NCBI RefSeq assembly: GCF_020515625.1
Contig: NZ_JAIWPJ010000003.1
Location: forward strand, 124,001-188,000
Direction: 5' to 3'
Length of the DNA stretch: 64,000 bases
From: Natrinema amylolyticum
GTDB taxonomy: Archaea; Halobacteriota; Halobacteria; Halobacteriales; Natrialbaceae
Below are positions 23,929 through 33,926 of this stretch, in pieces (within the stretch, counting starts at the first letter, position 1; each line of letters begins with the position of its first letter). A program made the translations under genes and the position numbers. Below the pieces are notes generated by a model. It had not been told where the DNA came from. It saw only the letters and a program-made list of their open reading frames with translations, and ran no database searches.

Positions 23929-26115
23929 ATGAACGCCTTCGCACAGTCAGACGTAGCCAGGGAGACGTACTGGGGGATCACCAGCGTCGAGTACGCGGTG
24001 TTTTACCTCCTCGCGTTTACCGCTATCGCCGTCTTCACGTACGGCGTCTATCAGCGGTTCTCCCGCTACGCTGCGGGTGACGACGATTCGTTCCCGCGGC
24101 TCGACGATCTGCAGAACCGCATCGCGAGCGCGACCAAGATCGCGTTCTCGAACGAGAAACAGTTCAACAGGGACCTCTACGGCGGACTGATGCACTCGTT
24201 TATTCTGTGGGGATTCCTGACGCTGTTCGTCGCGACGCTCATCCTGATGGCCGAGGAGTACGCCGCACAGAAGCTCCTCCACATGTCGTTCTGGAACGGT
24301 GACTTCTATCTCGCCTACCAGTTCATGGTCGACGCACTGGGGCTCCTGTTCGTCGTCGGCATCGGGATGGCGATGTACCGACGCTACTGGGTTCGCAACC
24401 ACCGTCTCTGGGACCGACACACCTCCACCGAGGACGATGCCTTCATCTGGACCCTGTTCGCGCTCGGCGTCGGTGGCTTCCTCCTCGAGGGGCTACGCGT
24501 CTACAGCGCCGGCATTCCGGACCACGAGATCGTCAGCTTCGTCTCCTACGGCATGGCACTCGGCTTCGACGCGATCGGACTCCCGACGCTGGGGGCCCAA
24601 GAGGCCGGGCTCAACGGTGGCGGCCTGAACGTCGAGAACCTCCACTGGCTCGCGTGGTGGTCCCACTCGCTGCTCGCGTTCTTCTTCATCGCGTGGATCC
24701 CCTACGCCAAGCCGTTCCACATGATCTCCTCGTTCGCGAACGTCGTCACGCGCGACGAGAAAGCGGGACAGCGCCTGCCCAACGTCCCCTCGGATCTGGA
24801 CGCGACCAACGCCGAGTCCATCGACGACTTCACCTGGAAGGAAATTCTGGATCAGGACGCCTGTACCAAGTGCGGCCGCTGTTCTTCGGTCTGTCCCGCC
24901 AAGGCCTCCGACCGGCCGCTGGATCCGCGAAACGTGATCCTCGACCTGAAGTCCTACCGCGAGGATCTCGACGCCGGCGGCGAGGAGCAACCTATCATCG
25001 CCGACGGCGGCACGAGCGTCATCAACTCGGAGACCATGGAGTCCTGTATGGCCTGTATGGCCTGTATGGACGCTTGTCCCGTCGAAATCGAACACCTCAA
25101 GAGCTTCACCCGACTCAACCGCCAGATGACCGACCAGGGCGACGTCGCTCCCAGCATGCAGGACGTCTTCCAGAACGTCATGCAGAACGGCAATACGTTC
25201 GGCGACTCGCCGCGCAACCGGGGCGACTGGGCCGACGAACTCGAGTTCGACGTCACGGACGCCCGCGAGGAGGAGGTCGACTACCTCTGGTACGTCGGGG
25301 ACTTCCCGAGTTACGACGAGCGCAACAAGCAGGTCGCCCGCTCGCTGGCGACCATCCTCAAGGAAGCCGACGTCAGCTTCGGCATCCTCTTCGACGACGA
25401 GAAGTTCGATGGTAACGACATCCGCCGCGTCGGCGAGGAACTGCTCTACGTCGAACTGGCCGGCCACCACGTCGAGACGTGGGAAGACTGCGAGTTCGAC
25501 AAGATCGTCTGTACGGACCCCCACTCCTACAACACGTTCAAGAACGAGTATCCGGAGGTCAACTTCGACGAGTTCGCCGACGACCCCATGATGCCCTTCG
25601 AGTACGAAGAGCAGTGGAACGAAGACGGCGAGATCGACGTGCTCCACTGGACCCAGGCCGTCGAGGAGCTCGTCGCCGACGGGAAGCTCGATCTGTCGGG
25701 CACCGAACTCGACTACACGGTCACCTACCACGACCCGTGTCATCTGGGCCGGTACAACGACGAGTACGAGGCTCCGCGCGAACTCATCAAAGCGACGGGC
25801 TGTACGTTAGACGAGATGCCCCGCAACCGCAGCAACTCCTTCTGCTGTGGCGGCGGCGGTGGCGGCCTCTGGATGGACTTCGAAGAAGAGCCCAAACCCA
25901 GCGAGGAGCGGATTCGAGAAGCGCTCGAGGACACCGACGCCGGCAGCGGTATCGAGAAGTTCGTCGTCGCCTGTCCGATGTGCATGACGATGTACGAGGA
26001 CGGTCGCAAGACCGGCGACTACGAGGACGAGATCGAGATCGTCGACGTCGCCGAACTCATCGTCGAGGCCATCGGCAAGGAAGACGAAGCGCAGGTCGAA
26101 GTCGCTGCCGACTGA
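23929..26115 (+). CDS. HdrD/EtfD-like membrane Fe-S oxidoreductase (candidate ETF:menaquinone oxidoreductase)
   Basis: 728 residues from ATG 23929. Residues 15-290 form a cytochrome-b-like membrane domain of five or six helices with conserved His (GLMHSFILWGFLTLFVATLI; HWLAWWSHSLLAFFFIAWIP). Two 4Fe-4S motifs follow at about 312 (CTKCGRCSSVCPAKAS) and 374 (CMACMACMDACPVEIEH). The C-terminal half holds two CCG/HdrD modules: the first (about 490-540) has lost its cysteines (DEKFDGNDIRRVGEE; DPHSYNT), the second is intact (CHLGRY; FCCGGGGGG near 638; CPMC near 682). EtfD-type relatives pass electrons from electron-transfer flavoprotein to menaquinone in fatty-acid oxidation. No etf genes are adjacent. 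Could also be a lactate/glycolate-type oxidoreductase. Confidence 0.85.
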   Translation: MNAFAQSDVARETYWGITSVEYAVFYLLAFTAIAVFTYGVYQRFSRYAAGDDDSFPRLDDLQNRIASATKIAFSNEKQFNRDLYGGLMHSFILWGFLTLFVATLILMAEEYAAQKLLHMSFWNGDFYLAYQFMVDALGLLFVVGIGMAMYRRYWVRNHRLWDRHTSTEDDAFIWTLFALGVGGFLLEGLRVYSAGIPDHEIVSFVSYGMALGFDAIGLPTLGAQEAGLNGGGLNVENLHWLAWWSHSLLAFFFIAWIPYAKPFHMISSFANVVTRDEKAGQRLPNVPSDLDATNAESIDDFTWKEILDQDACTKCGRCSSVCPAKASDRPLDPRNVILDLKSYREDLDAGGEEQPIIADGGTSVINSETMESCMACMACMDACPVEIEHLKSFTRLNRQMTDQGDVAPSMQDVFQNVMQNGNTFGDSPRNRGDWADELEFDVTDAREEEVDYLWYVGDFPSYDERNKQVARSLATILKEADVSFGILFDDEKFDGNDIRRVGEELLYVELAGHHVETWEDCEFDKIVCTDPHSYNTFKNEYPEVNFDEFADDPMMPFEYEEQWNEDGEIDVLHWTQAVEELVADGKLDLSGTELDYTVTYHDPCHLGRYNDEYEAPRELIKATGCTLDEMPRNRSNSFCCGGGGGGLWMDFEEEPKPSEERIREALEDTDAGSGIEKFVVACPMCMTMYEDGRKTGDYEDEIEIVDVAELIVEAIGKEDEAQVEVAAD

Positions 26116-26239
26116 CGGCTCCGTCTCCGTTCGAACCGCTGTTTTCGCTGCTCGTATCGACGACTCGGAGAGTGAGGGGATCGAATACCGATTCTACCCT
26201 CGCCTAAATCGCCAGTGAGAAATCGAGCGGCCGCTCCGT

Positions 26240-26980
26240 TCAGTCGGATCGGCCGACGCCGGCCGATGGCTCCTGCTTTGTCGCGTCGGCGGCGAGATCG
26301 CCGGCCCTCACCTCGCGGACGAACTCGAGGAAGTTGTCGAAGACGAGTTTCGCCTCGCAGGCCTCGCGGTAGTTCGCCTCGGTGATCTGGCCGAGGATCG
26401 ACTCGAGGCGTTCGTCGGAGAGTTCCTTGCGGTGGACGAGTTCCCGGGCGGTTCGCATGTCGTACTCGGGGTGGAACTGGACGCCGAAGACCCGGTCCTT
26501 ACGGAAGCCGTGGTTGGAGTAGTCGTTCTCGGCGAGAGGCTCGGCACCGGGCGGGAGCTCGGTGACCGCGTCGGAGTGGCTGGTGAAGGCGGTGAAGGTC
26601 TCGTCGATCCCGTCGAACAGCCGCGACTCTGCGGTCTGCTCGATCTCGCTGTAGCCGACCTCGTAGACGCCCATGTCCGCGACGGTGCCGCCGAGGACGT
26701 CGGCGAGCAGCTGGTGGCCCCAACAGACGCCGAGGAAGGGGATCCCGCGATCGATCGCGTCGCCGACCCACTCCTTGACCGGTGCCATCCACTCGTCGTC
26801 CCAGTAGACCGACGACCGGGAGCCGGTGACGACGGCGCCGTCGTAGTCGAAGCCGTCCGGGACCGTCCCGTCGGTGGCGTCGAACTCCGCCAGCGAGGCG
26901 TCGAGTTCGCGCCGGAAGTTCCGCGTCGTGTTCTCGTCCCGATGAGCCGCGTTCAGGACGGCGATTCGCAGTTGACTCAT
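26240..26980 (-). CDS. Class I glutamine amidotransferase-like protein
   Basis: 246 residues from ATG 26980 (MSQLRIAVLNAAHRDENTTR). Catalytic triad is complete: nucleophile elbow FLGVCWGHQLLADVLGG (Cys), and GVQFHPEYDMRTAREL (His and Glu). SRSSVYWDDEWM resembles GMP-synthase-like stand-alone GATases that hydrolyse gamma-glutamyl or related amides, not the fused GuaA. Specific substrate unknown. The 5' flank carries no recognisable extension; the reading frame up to 27160 is spurious. Confidence 0.85.
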   Translation of the reverse strand: MSQLRIAVLNAAHRDENTTRNFRRELDASLAEFDATDGTVPDGFDYDGAVVTGSRSSVYWDDEWMAPVKEWVGDAIDRGIPFLGVCWGHQLLADVLGGTVADMGVYEVGYSEIEQTAESRLFDGIDETFTAFTSHSDAVTELPPGAEPLAENDYSNHGFRKDRVFGVQFHPEYDMRTARELVHRKELSDERLESILGQITEANYREACEAKLVFDNFLEFVREVRAGDLAADATKQEPSAGVGRSD

Positions 26981-27123
26981 TACGCTGTAGTGGCGACTCG
27001 ATAAAAATAGTCTTTCCGCCCGGTGCCGGGGTTGCCGCAACCGCGGACGGCTAGCTCGTCGCTGACGCGCGGAGCGAAGAAATCGAAATCGGTCACGATC
27101 GCCCCACGGCGTCTCGTTGGCGG

Positions 27124-27205
27124 TATAGTAGCCACTGAAAGTTACTGCACCTAATCGCACGATTGCGTTGCGATTAGCGTGTAAATCGTTTCAGTGGCTA
27201 CTATA
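27124..27205. mobile_element. MITE-like element, copy 1 (82 bp)
   Basis: Perfect 17-bp terminal inverted repeats (TATAGTAGCCACTGAAA at 27124-27140 and its complement at 27189-27205) enclose a second 9-bp stem (27151-27159 with 27169-27177). No coding capacity. No target-site duplication is evident. Its right end supplies the last four codons and the stop of the truncated ligase gene (reading YSSH-stop), so it inserted into that gene. A second copy lies at 48243-48326. Confidence 0.85.
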
Positions 27206-28432
27206 ATAGACCCCCGTCTCGTCCCGGCGGAACCGGTCGCCCGTGTCGAACCAATCGCCCGCGAATCGACCGCGGTCCTCGGCCTCGTCGTAGTCGTCGC
27301 TCTCGAGTTCGGCCGGCTCGTACCAGTTCTCGTCGTCGGTACCGGCAGCGTTCACGTAGCCGTCGGCGACCATCGGTCCCGACAGCTGGAGTCGCCCCTC
27401 GGCCGCTCCGTCGAGGACCGTCTCGTCGTCGACTAATCGCGCCCGGCACTCCGCAACCGGTCGCCCGACGGGAGAGCCGTCGACGTCGGTCGCGGTCGAA
27501 TCGTCCGCGAAGCCGGTGCTCAGCGCGGTCGGACACTCGAGGCGGCCGTAGACCCGCGCGACCGGGACGTCGCGGTCCCGGTATGCCGCGATCACGTCGT
27601 CCGCGACCGGGGCCGCACAGATCGCCCGCTCGAGCGAGTCGGCGGCCGCGTCGAAGCCGGATTCGGCCGCGATATCGCGGAGGGTCGTCTCCCGGCCGGG
27701 CAGCAGCGTCGCCCCCTCCTCGACGATCGCGGTCGCGGCGTCGCCGGGGTCGAAGGCGCGGTCGAGCAGGAGCGTCCCGCCGACGTACAGCACCGACAGC
27801 GCGACCCGGACGAGACCGTCCACGGCCGACAGTCGCGAGGTAAGCGGAACGGTATCGTTCGCGGCGAGCCCCCACGCCGCGACGCCCGTTTCGCAGTTGC
27901 GCTCGATAGTCTCGGCTGAGTAGCCGGCGATCGGGCGACCCGAATCGCCGTGGACGGCCAGCGCCGGATTCGCTCCCGACGGCTGCTCGTCGACGTCGAC
28001 ATCGGCACGGTCCGTCTCGGCGAGTTCCTCGAGCGTCACCGCCCGATCGAACGGGATCGATCGCACCAGATCACGCTGGGCCGCTTCCGAGACGACGATA
28101 TCGGGCTCTAAGACGTCGAAGGGGCGCTCGACGGACGCCGGCGTCAACAGGTGTGAGATCGGCGCGAACGTCGCCCCGAGGCGTCGGCAGGCGAAAAACA
28201 GCGCGAGTGCGGCGACCCGGTTTCGCGTGACGAGACAGACGGTGTCGTCCGAGCCGATGTCCAGCGCCGCGAGCCGTTCGGCCGTCCGCGTCGCGATCGT
28301 CGAGAGTTCGTCGTAGGAGACACGATCCTCGTGAATCGTCTCCGCGGGCGCGTACAGCCGCCGCTCGGAGATATCGACGACCGCCGTCCGATCCGGGAAC
28401 TGCTCGGCCCGACGCGCCAGCGAGAGAGTCAC
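27191..28432 (-). pseudogene. Acyl-CoA ligase-like gene truncated by MITE insertion
   Basis: 413 residues from GTG 28432 (VTLSLARRAEQFPDRTAVVD); full-length AMP-forming ligases are 500-550. The N-domain is recognisable (FACRRLGATFAPISHLLTPA; VARVYGRLECPTALSTGF; GDWFDTGDRFRRDETGVY), but the whole C-terminal lid domain with the catalytic Lys is missing, replaced by YSSH and a stop from the MITE. The ATP-binding P-loop, normally TSGTTGxPKG, has become VHGDSGRPIAGYS. It therefore cannot be an ordinary CoA ligase. It follows an alpha/beta hydrolase in the same direction with a 79-base gap. Whether the decayed P-loop predates the insertion is unknown. Confidence 0.75.
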
Positions 28433-28511
28433 GACTGGGACGTCCACGCTCGAGTACGTAGTAGATAGGGGGTCAGTCGCAAGCACGGGAGCCGGCCGCG
28501 ACTCGTCCGAT

Positions 28512-29297
28512 TCACTCCGGATCGTCGGTCTGTGCCTCGAGAAAGCCGAGCAGCCGATCGTTGACCGTCCGCGAGCGCTCGACGAAACAGAGATGCCCCG
28601 CGCCCTCGAGCCGTCCGAACTCCCCGCGGGGAAGCCCGCGCGCCAGCTCCTCTCCGGCCGCCGGCGACACGAGTTCGTCCGCACCGCCGTGGATCACCCG
28701 CGTCGGTTGGGTCACCTCGACCAGCCAGTCCGTCGCGTCGAAGCCCTCGAGCGCCGCGGTCTGCGCCTCCCAGCCCTCGCGGTCCGCGTCGCCGTCGGCT
28801 CGCCAGTCGACGATCCCCTCTAGCACGTCGGGCTGGGCCTCGAGGAAGTCTTCGGAGAACCCCGCCTCGAGCGACCGGCGGAGCGCGTCCGGATCGGCCG
28901 GCGACGCGAAGAGCGGTTCGAGGTCGAATGCAGCGCTCCGAGCCGCGGTTCCGAACAACGTCAGCGTCTCGACGCGACTCGAGGTCCGGGCCGCCCGGAG
29001 CGCGATCGCGCCGCCGAGCCCGCAGCCCACGAGGTGGGCGTTGCGGAACTCGCAGTCGGCGAGGATCGCCTCGAGGTCGGCGACGAGCGTCTCGAGGTCG
29101 TAGGGACCGGGCGGCGCGTCGGAACGACCCGTTCCGCGGAGGTCCCAGACGACGGCCTCGTGGGGACCGGCGACGGCGGCGTGTTGCCAGCCCCACAGCC
29201 AGCCGCCGAGTCCGGCCTCGGGGACGAAGACGACGGGGTCGCCCTCCCCCGCGCGATCGTAGTACAGCGAGGTGGTCCCGTTCGTTGCAGTGGGCAT
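28512..29297 (-). CDS. Alpha/beta-hydrolase-fold protein lacking the Ser nucleophile
   Basis: 261 residues. Fold landmarks: DPVVFVPEAGLGGWLWGWQH (oxyanion loop), AVVWDLRGTGRSDAPPGPYD, late acid THGGADELV-like IHGGADELVSP and catalytic-His motif GAGHLCFVERS. At the nucleophile elbow, the usual GHSxGG reads GCGLGG: Ser is replaced by Gly, with a Cys one position earlier. It may be non-hydrolytic or use another mechanism. It heads a two-gene unit with the truncated ligase. Confidence 0.8.
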   Translation of the reverse strand: MPTATNGTTSLYYDRAGEGDPVVFVPEAGLGGWLWGWQHAAVAGPHEAVVWDLRGTGRSDAPPGPYDLETLVADLEAILADCEFRNAHLVGCGLGGAIALRAARTSSRVETLTLFGTAARSAAFDLEPLFASPADPDALRRSLEAGFSEDFLEAQPDVLEGIVDWRADGDADREGWEAQTAALEGFDATDWLVEVTQPTRVIHGGADELVSPAAGEELARGLPRGEFGRLEGAGHLCFVERSRTVNDRLLGFLEAQTDDPE

Positions 29298-29375
29298 GTG
29301 GGAATCGACGGGACGGCAGTGAAAGAAGGGGACGGTTTCGACTCGAGCGAGGGAGGTGACGGCGGCTCTCGGTGA

Positions 29376-32153
29376 TCAGGCGTTCAGGACCTGTCGTAAC
29401 ACGTCGGGGGCGTCCTCGAGCGCGTCGTCGAGATCGTCGACGTTGGGGCCGCCGCCCTGGGCGAAGTCCGGCGGGCCGCCACCGCCGCCGCCGACCTTCG
29501 CGGCGAGTTCGCCGACGACCTCGCCGGCGTTGACGCCGACGTCGTCCGGGACGGCGACGACGAACTGGGCACCGCTCTCGCCGCTGCCCAGCACCGCGAT
29601 TTTGCCCTCCTCGGCGAGGGCGTTCGCGGTCGCTCGCAGTTCGCCCATGTCGGCGTCGAGGCGCTGGACGACGGCGGTCGTCTCGCCGACCTCGACCTCC
29701 TCGCCGCCGCCACCGCCGCCGGCGCGGGCCTCGGCGAGCTGTTCCGTCAGGTCCTCGATCTCCTTGCCTCGCGCCTTCCACTCCTCGAAGAAGCGTTCGG
29801 CGGTCTCGGGCACGTCTTCGGGCGAGACGTCGAGGATCTCGGCGGCCTCGTAGAGGGCGTCCTCTTTGACCTGCGTCGCCCCGATGGCGGCCTCGCCGGC
29901 CGCGAAGGTGATCCGCTCGACGCCGTCCTGGACGCGCTCGGTGTTCAGAACCTTGATCGCGCCGATATCACCGGTGCGAGCGACGTGGGTCCCACCGCAG
30001 GCCTGCGTGTCCTCGGCGACGTGGATCAGCCGGATCTGCTCGCCCGGCGGGATCCCGCCCTGGTAGAGGTCGAAGCCGTGTTCGGCCTCGGCGTCGTGGC
30101 GGTCGGGCCACTCCTGGGAGACCGCGGTGTTGTCCATCACGATCTCGTTCGCGCGGTCCTCGATTCGCTTGACGTCCTCGCGGTCGATTCGGTCGTAGTG
30201 GCGAACGTCGATTCGCGAGGAGTCGACGCCCTTCTGGGCACCGGCCTGGCGGATGTGCTCGCCGAGGACCTGCCGCGCGGCGTGGATGACGATGTGGGTC
30301 GCCGTGTGATGGCGCATGAGCTGTCGCCGGCGGCCGCCGTCGACCTGCCCGTTGACCAGTTCGCCCTTACCGGGATCCTCGTCGGTCCGATGGAGGATGA
30401 CGCCGTCCTCGATCTGGACGTCCTCGACCTCGACGGTCGCGTCGTCGGTCGAGAGCGTCCCCGTGTCCGCGGGCTGGCCACCGCCCTCGGGGTAGAACAT
30501 CGTCTGATCGAGGACGACGTCGTAGCCGTCCTCGCGCTCGAAGACGTCCAAGACGACCGCCTCGAACTGCGTTCGCTGCTGGTCGTCGTAGTAGAGCTTC
30601 TCCGTCTCCGGGAGGTCCTCGAAGCGCTCGTCCTCCTCGTCCTCGGCCTCCGCGACGGCCTCGGGCGTGTCGTGGCGCTTCGCGACGAGGCTGTAGAAGT
30701 CGTCGGGAACCTCGACGTCCGCGCCGGTCTCCTCGGCGATCTCGGCGACCATATCGGGCTGGATGCCGTGGGAGTCGTAGAGTTCGATCAGTTCGTCGGT
30801 CGGGATCGGCTCGCCCTTCTTCGCGTACTCTTCGGCCAGCGTCTCGACCCGGCGACCGCCCCGCTCGAGCGTCTCGCGGTACTTCTCGACCTCGGTGCGG
30901 ACGATGTCGCGGATCGTGTCGCGGTTCTCGTACTCGAGGCGCTCGGCCTGCATATCGACGAGTTCGTCCAGCGGCGCGTCGACGCCGACCGTGTCACAGA
31001 GCCGCTTCGTTCGGCGCAGGACCATCCGCGCGAGATAGCCCGTCCCGACGTTCGAGGGGACGATGCCGTCGCCGAGCATATATGCGAGGGTGCGGCAGTG
31101 GTCCGCGATCGCGTAGATGTCCTCGAGGGGTTCCATCAGTTCCTCGAGTTCCGCGGCGTCGACGCCGAGTTCGTCGGCGATCTCGCCGCGGGCGGTCTCC
31201 ATGTCCTCGGCCTCGTCGATGTCCATGTGACCCGCGAGCTTGGCGGCCCGGTGGATGAGTTCCTCCTGCTCGTCGGAGTGGTCGATCCCCGCGTTGTCCT
31301 TCAGGAAGGCGATCATGTCGGGGTAGACCGCCTCGTAGACGGTCGGGGTGCCCTGGGAGACCCAGGTCCACCGCTCGAGCCCGTAACCTGTGTCGACGAT
31401 GTAGGTGTCCATCGGGCTGTAGCGGTTCCCGTCTTTCATCTCGTACTCGCCGTCCGGATCCTGCTCCATCGACATGAAGACGAGCGTGGCGAGTTCGACG
31501 CCGCGGTAGATGACCTCGATGGCGGGCCCGGCGTTGCCGCCGCCGACCCACGGGTCCTCGATGTAGATGACCTCCTCGAGATCGACGCCCATCGACTCGA
31601 AGAAGCCGTCGCAGAGTTCGACGGTGTGATCCTTCCAGTACACCTCGCCGTGGTAGGCGTACTCGTCCTCGGGGACGTCCTCGCGCGTGTTGAAGGCGTG
31701 GTGGGCCATCATCTCGAAGGCCATCGTATGTCGCCCGGTCTTGCCCACGTTGTCGATGTCCTGCATCCGGATGCAGGGCTGGGAAACTGTCAGCGGGTTC
31801 GCGGGCGGGGGCGTCTCGCCGCTGGTGACCAGCGGCTGGAAGTCGTAGATCGACGCCTGCGTCAACAGGACGTCGTCGCGCCAGCGGTTGGCCGCGACGG
31901 GGTAGGGTTCGATTCGCTCGTGCTCGTTAGCCTCGAAGTAAGAGAGAAAGGCCTCGCGCATCTCCGTCAGGTCGTACGACTCGTCGAATCCCGAGTTGTC
32001 GATGAAGTCGTACTCCGCGCAGGGCGGCTCGCCGCAGGTCACCCTGCTCTCGTCGCGCGTCCAGAAGTGAGCGCCGCACTCCGGGCACTCCTTGCGCTCG
32101 AATCCTTCCTCCTCGAAGTACTCGAGGCGGTACTCCTCCTCTAGTTCGCTCAT
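29376..32153 (-). CDS. alaS: Alanyl-tRNA synthetase
   Basis: 925 residues from ATG 32151-32153 ([20 protein letters not shown]). Archaeal type: an N-terminal zinc-ribbon extension ([20 protein letters not shown]), class II catalytic core ([40 protein letters not shown]), the editing domain with HHTATH and CGGTH ([38 protein letters not shown]), and a C-terminal Gly-rich C-Ala end ([18 protein letters not shown]). It charges tRNA-Ala and clears Ser/Gly mischarging. The open frame to 32300 is upstream noise. Confidence 0.97.
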   Translation of the reverse strand: MSELEEEYRLEYFEEEGFERKECPECGAHFWTRDESRVTCGEPPCAEYDFIDNSGFDESYDLTEMREAFLSYFEANEHERIEPYPVAANRWRDDVLLTQASIYDFQPLVTSGETPPPANPLTVSQPCIRMQDIDNVGKTGRHTMAFEMMAHHAFNTREDVPEDEYAYHGEVYWKDHTVELCDGFFESMGVDLEEVIYIEDPWVGGGNAGPAIEVIYRGVELATLVFMSMEQDPDGEYEMKDGNRYSPMDTYIVDTGYGLERWTWVSQGTPTVYEAVYPDMIAFLKDNAGIDHSDEQEELIHRAAKLAGHMDIDEAEDMETARGEIADELGVDAAELEELMEPLEDIYAIADHCRTLAYMLGDGIVPSNVGTGYLARMVLRRTKRLCDTVGVDAPLDELVDMQAERLEYENRDTIRDIVRTEVEKYRETLERGGRRVETLAEEYAKKGEPIPTDELIELYDSHGIQPDMVAEIAEETGADVEVPDDFYSLVAKRHDTPEAVAEAEDEEDERFEDLPETEKLYYDDQQRTQFEAVVLDVFEREDGYDVVLDQTMFYPEGGGQPADTGTLSTDDATVEVEDVQIEDGVILHRTDEDPGKGELVNGQVDGGRRRQLMRHHTATHIVIHAARQVLGEHIRQAGAQKGVDSSRIDVRHYDRIDREDVKRIEDRANEIVMDNTAVSQEWPDRHDAEAEHGFDLYQGGIPPGEQIRLIHVAEDTQACGGTHVARTGDIGAIKVLNTERVQDGVERITFAAGEAAIGATQVKEDALYEAAEILDVSPEDVPETAERFFEEWKARGKEIEDLTEQLAEARAGGGGGGEEVEVGETTAVVQRLDADMGELRATANALAEEGKIAVLGSGESGAQFVVAVPDDVGVNAGEVVGELAAKVGGGGGGPPDFAQGGGPNVDDLDDALEDAPDVLRQVLNA

Positions 32154-32316
32154 TACGCGTGTATTGGCCCTGCAGCGCGTAAAACAGTTCCGCAACTGGC
32201 GTCGGCGAAACGATCGTCCGACGGAACGTGATCGACCAGGGCACCGACGGAAGACGGCGATCGTCGAGTGAAATGATAGGTAATTAATAAATAGCTGCAA
32301 ATTAAATTCGGCGGTA

Positions 32317-32436
32317 ATGGTAGGAATAGAACGAGATCGGACGAGTACCGAGATGGCCCGATTCGGCGTACTGAATCAGTCGATGGCGAATCGCACCGCG
32401 AGCGATCACGAGCGGGAGAGCGAAGGCGAGCGCTGA
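32317..32436 (+). CDS. Possible 39-codon small ORF ahead of the Tat-exported protein
   Basis: Reads [20 protein letters not shown] and ends [15 protein letters not shown], two bases before the next ATG. An AT-rich box (AATTAATAAATAG, 32282-32294) is centred about 27 bases upstream of its ATG, as for a leaderless start. Composition is polar with no known motif. It may simply be the leader of the next gene; translation is not shown. Confidence 0.3.
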   Translation: MVGIERDRTSTEMARFGVLNQSMANRTASDHERESEGER

Positions 32437-32438
32437 CG

Positions 32439-33095
32439 ATGTCGACGCGACGGTCCGTGCTCCGAAAGGTCGGGCTGGCCGGGATCGGAACGACCGCCGG
32501 CGTCGCCCTCCTCCCGTCACCGCCCGACGCGACCGATCCCAGCGGTACGGTCGAGGCAGCGACTCCCCCCGAGGAAATCGCCGACTGGCTCGACGAGCCG
32601 ATCACCGACGAGAGCGACGCGCCGATCGGCCGCTACCACTACGAACCGACGAGCGACGGCTACCGCGCGACCGCGCCGTTCAACGTCGTGCTCCTCCCCG
32701 ACGCCGACGGCGAACGCGGCCTCGAGCGGGTCATGTCCGTCCTCACGAACGAAGGGTGGGTCCGCAACCCCGAGGAGTACACCCGATTCGCCTGGGATCG
32801 GACCGACGAGACGTACGTCCGTCAGGAGGCGACGGCCGCGCAAACGTACTACGGGACCAACGGCCGGCGACACGTTCGCTGCTGGTCGTTCGAGAGCGTC
32901 GTCTCGATGCAAGCCCACGAGGACACGAGCGCGCGCCCGAAACACGGGATCGCCTCCTATCAGCGCGGGCGGGACACCGTCGAGGCGATCTTCGCCGCCG
33001 ACGGCTGGGCGGTTAGTCCGGGCGCGATCGACCTGCGAAACGAGAAGGGACCCGACCACGACGGGGTCGCGACGGTCATCGCGGAGTCGCCATGA
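32439..33095 (+). CDS. Predicted Tat-exported protein
   Basis: 218 residues. The N-terminus has a twin-arginine signal (MSTRRSVLRKVGLAGIGTTA) with hydrophobic stretch to about residue 27, so the protein is probably exported folded. The mature part (RYHYEPTSDGYRATAPFNVV; RVMSVLTNEGWVRNPEEYTR; RHVRCWSFESVVSMQAHEDT) resembles the C-terminal domain of LssY-like proteins, which is a weak similarity. The TGA overlaps the ATG of the following membrane protein by 4 bases, so the two are co-translated. Confidence 0.7.
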   Translation: MSTRRSVLRKVGLAGIGTTAGVALLPSPPDATDPSGTVEAATPPEEIADWLDEPITDESDAPIGRYHYEPTSDGYRATAPFNVVLLPDADGERGLERVMSVLTNEGWVRNPEEYTRFAWDRTDETYVRQEATAAQTYYGTNGRRHVRCWSFESVVSMQAHEDTSARPKHGIASYQRGRDTVEAIFAADGWAVSPGAIDLRNEKGPDHDGVATVIAESP

Positions 33096-33787
33096 GTCCC
33101 GAGACGGGCGACCGCCGATCGGTCGGCGTCCGGACGGCCGTCGGGACTGCCCTCGAGCACCCGCTGCTCGGCCTCGACCGTCAGCGGACGGCGCTCACGG
33201 TGGCCGCGCTGCTCGGACTGATCGCGGCGCTTCTCGCCAGCCATCTCGGAACGAGGGTCCCGATCGCGGACGCCCTCCGCAGTACGGTGACGACGGGGTT
33301 GGACGCGCTCAGCATGGTCTTCATCGCGCTGGTGACGCCGACGATCCTGCTCGTCCCGTTCTGCTATGCGGCTTGGAACGGCGGCCCGGGGCTCTCGTTC
33401 GTCCTCCCGCTCGTCCCGGTCGGCATCGGGGACGCCGTCGCCGGCGCGTACGTACTCGACCTCGACGTCGCGATCGCGCTGACCGTCGGCGCGGCCGCCG
33501 CCGCAATCGCACTCGTCTCCGCTGACGTCCGGCGAGCGGACTCGCTCCGAGTCTGGCGGGCGGGGACTGTCGACGAAAATCGGTTGCTATTCGTCACGGG
33601 GAGCGCGATCGTCGCCGCCGTTGGCGTCGGTCGATTCCTCGACGCCGCGCCCGCCTACATGCTCGAGTGGTACGCACCGGTCGGCAGCCTCTGGCTCGTG
33701 ACCGGCGCCGTCATCGGCTGCTACTGGCTCGCCGCGATCCGTTCGATGTGGCACACCGGTGATGACCGCGCGACCGCGGAGTCGTAG
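33092..33787 (+). CDS. Multi-helix membrane protein coupled to the Tat substrate
   Basis: 231 residues, overlapping the previous gene by ATGA. Six or so hydrophobic helices (LTVAALLGLIAALLASHLGT; SMVFIALVTPTILLVPFCYA; VAIALTVGAAAAAIALVSAD; ITGSAIVA-type VTGSAIVAAVGVGRFLDAAP; SLWLVTGAVIGCYWLAAIRS). No transporter signature. It may anchor or process the exported partner; that is inference from coupling. Confidence 0.7.
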   Translation: MSPETGDRRSVGVRTAVGTALEHPLLGLDRQRTALTVAALLGLIAALLASHLGTRVPIADALRSTVTTGLDALSMVFIALVTPTILLVPFCYAAWNGGPGLSFVLPLVPVGIGDAVAGAYVLDLDVAIALTVGAAAAAIALVSADVRRADSLRVWRAGTVDENRLLFVTGSAIVAAVGVGRFLDAAPAYMLEWYAPVGSLWLVTGAVIGCYWLAAIRSMWHTGDDRATAES

Positions 33788-33926
33788 CGCGAGCGCTCGC
33801 CGATCGCGGCCGTCGGTTTCGATTTCGACTCCGTCGATCGCCGCGGACGACTCAGCGATCGATACGGACGGCAAAGTTTTATCCTGACAGAGAGTCACGC
33901 CATATAGACAATTGAACGCCGACGGG

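Noticed and set aside
24493-25743. A 416-codon frame opposite the EtfD-like gene
   Set aside because: Same effect; the sense protein has all motifs.
29985-32144. A 719-codon open frame opposite alaS
   Set aside because: High-GC codon bias leaves long antisense frames; the product is a mirror of alaS with no domain of its own.
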